Below, one piece after another: positions 63,145 to 64,000 of a stretch of DNA of 64,000 nt. Below the pieces are notes generated by a model that was given only the letters and a program-made list of their open reading frames with translations, made no database searches and had not been told where the DNA came from. Within the stretch, counting starts at the first letter, position 1, and every line of letters starts with the position of its first letter. Source of the stretch: Jannaschia pohangensis (GTDB lineage Bacteria; Pseudomonadota; Alphaproteobacteria; Rhodobacterales; Rhodobacteraceae); NCBI RefSeq assembly GCF_900113875.1, contig NZ_FORA01000002.1, positions 1-64,000 on the forward strand. Reading direction: 5' to 3'. The translations under genes and the position numbers were made by a program.

Positions 63145-64000
63145 ATGTCAGACGGGCGCAGCCTCAAATTGACCACGCGGGAACGGCTGTCCCGTTGGAT
63201 CGCACGAATCGACTGGCTGCTTGTCTTTCCAATCGCTGCCGCCGCCGCCTGGAGCTTCGGGGAAAACGCCGTCGCCATGGTGCTGACGGTCGTGCTGCCG
63301 ATCTGCCTGCTGCTGGACGGGCGCGGATCGCGTCGACGCGAAAACCTGCTGATGGAATTTGCCAGCGGTCAGCCGCTGGCGCGCACCTCGATCCAGAAAA
63401 TCGTGGATGATGTGCTCGAGGATTGCGCGCGCCGCCAACGCTCGACGGCCGTGATGCACTTCCAGATCGACGGGTTGCACGTCGCCGACGGCGATTGGGA
63501 CGCGGATTCCCAGGATGCCATCATGGATCGCCTGATCCAGCGGATGAGCACGGCCTTGCGCGGCCAGGATGCCATCATGCGCACCGGCAGCGACGGCGTG
63601 ATCATCGTGCTGGCCCCGACCCGCAGGGTCGACCTCGACACGATCATGAATGTCGTCGACCGGGTGCAATCTGCGGTCGCCGAGCCGGTCTCGCTCGACG
63701 GACGGACGGTGCGCGTCTCCTGTTGTGCCGGCATCTGCAGCGAGGCTATGTCGCCCAGCCGCAGCGGAAGCGCCATGCTCGCCGCCGCCGATTGCGCCAT
63801 GCGGATCGCGCGGCGACAGGGGGATGACGCCGTCCGGGTCTTTACCGCCGACATGCAGGCCCGGGTTGAAACCGACCACCGTCTGTCGATCCAGATCGAC
63901 GATGCCCTTGATGCGGGCCAGATCCGTCCGTGGTTCCAGCCTCAGATCGATGCCCGCAGCGGCAAGCTCGCGGGCTTCGAGGCCCTTGCCCGCTGGCACC
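63145..64000 (+). CDS. GGDEF/EAL-domain protein, N-terminal part (cut by window edge)
   Basis: The first 285 codons of a c-di-GMP-related membrane protein. One or two N-terminal helices (IDWLLVFPIAAAAAWSFG and AVAMVLTVVLPICLLL) lead to a GGDEF-fold domain, from about residue 75 to 240. In that domain the signature loop reads TGSDGVIIV rather than GGDEF, so it is unlikely to make c-di-GMP. An EAL domain begins at about residue 262 (IRPWFQPQIDARSGKLAGFE, then ALARWH), the likely phosphodiesterase part. Whether the EAL is complete cannot be seen. Confidence 0.92.
   Translation, partial: MSDGRSLKLTTRERLSRWIARIDWLLVFPIAAAAAWSFGENAVAMVLTVVLPICLLLDGRGSRRRENLLMEFASGQPLARTSIQKIVDDVLEDCARRQRSTAVMHFQIDGLHVADGDWDADSQDAIMDRLIQRMSTALRGQDAIMRTGSDGVIIVLAPTRRVDLDTIMNVVDRVQSAVAEPVSLDGRTVRVSCCAGICSEAMSPSRSGSAMLAAADCAMRIARRQGDDAVRVFTADMQARVETDHRLSIQIDDALDAGQIRPWFQPQIDARSGKLAGFEALARWH

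Noticed and set aside
61617-63278. A 553-codon minus-strand frame
   Set aside because: It is opposite ttcA, whose PP-loop and CXXC motifs are unmistakable.
63511-63580. Direct repeat CAGGATGCCATCATG in the GGDEF/EAL gene
   Set aside because: It encodes the same short peptide QDAIM twice in coding sequence and is best explained by chance or local similarity of the two helices.
1-64000. CRISPR arrays, insertion sequences, prophage genes, rRNA operons
   Set aside because: No regularly spaced repeats, transposase, integrase, phage structural gene or rRNA sequence was recognised anywhere in the window.

Overview
The window is a high-GC chromosomal segment of an alphaproteobacterium, most probably a member of the Rhodobacterales (Roseobacter/Rhodobacter group). 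This rests on several lineage-typical sets of genes: the ChvGI - short HPr kinase - RapZ - EIIA(Man) - HPr block next to pckA; a methylsuccinyl-CoA dehydrogenase of the ethylmalonyl-CoA pathway; DUF6473, DUF6324-like, DUF1491 and MmcB proteins; three peptide deformylase genes beside fmt; and a tRNA-His with no encoded G-1 and with A73. Nearly all of it is ordinary housekeeping chromosome, densely packed with many 4-base ATGA overlaps. No phage, insertion sequence or CRISPR array was recognised.

Layout. 1-6.5 kb: the 5' part of tuf, a lipoprotein, a DUF898/M48 peptidase pair, parC, and a divergent SH3-domain protein. 6.5-12.8 kb: a short-chain dehydrogenase, a HIG1-like membrane protein, a cobalamin adenosyltransferase, etfBA, DUF6473, 3-hydroxybutyryl-CoA dehydrogenase and an acyltransferase. 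12.8-19.3 kb: the regulatory PTS/ChvGI locus and pckA. 19.3-23.5 kb: tandem DUF3859 genes, a TauE-like permease, mcd and a META lipoprotein. 23.5-32.5 kb: one long minus-strand operon rpoZ-rel-DUF2062-pdxJ-hyp-lysE-acpS-lepB-rnc-era-DUF1491-recO. 32.5-40.4 kb: folK, a NYN-domain protein, TRIC, NUDIX, rnhA, DUF3429, a second LysE, a 39-codon candidate gene, ispH, fmt and three def genes. 40.5-49 kb: a MalY/PatB lyase, a VWA protein, tRNA-His, an acetyltransferase, mmcB, an alpha/beta hydrolase, a DsbA-like isomerase, prs, a THUMP RNA methyltransferase and a CaiB-type CoA transferase. 49-53.8 kb: a CUT2 sugar ABC transporter divergent from its LacI-type regulator, with two palindromic operators between them. 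53.8-56.6 kb: a looser, accessory-looking block (MFS transporter, unknown seven-helix protein, decayed-looking spacers) ending at tRNA-Arg. 56.7-64 kb: a histidine kinase, a lipoamide-dehydrogenase-like flavoprotein, TVP38, rpmH-rnpA-yidD, two small ORFs with hairpins, ttcA, and the start of a GGDEF/EAL protein.

Functional themes are translation and its quality control (tuf, rpmH, rnpA, fmt/def, era, rnc, ttcA, RNA methyltransferase), stringent response (rel with rpoZ), carbon-flow control (PTS phosphorelay, ChvGI, pckA) and acyl-CoA metabolism (etfBA, hbd, mcd). The points most worth a second look are a peptide deformylase homologue that has lost its metal-binding Cys and catalytic Glu, a hairpin that would mask the ribosome-binding site of the GGDEF/EAL gene, the paired LacI operators, a set of translation-linked promoters that all lack T at -7, a TGC-rich repeat at mcd, and small-ORF candidates at 36.5 and 61.7 kb.
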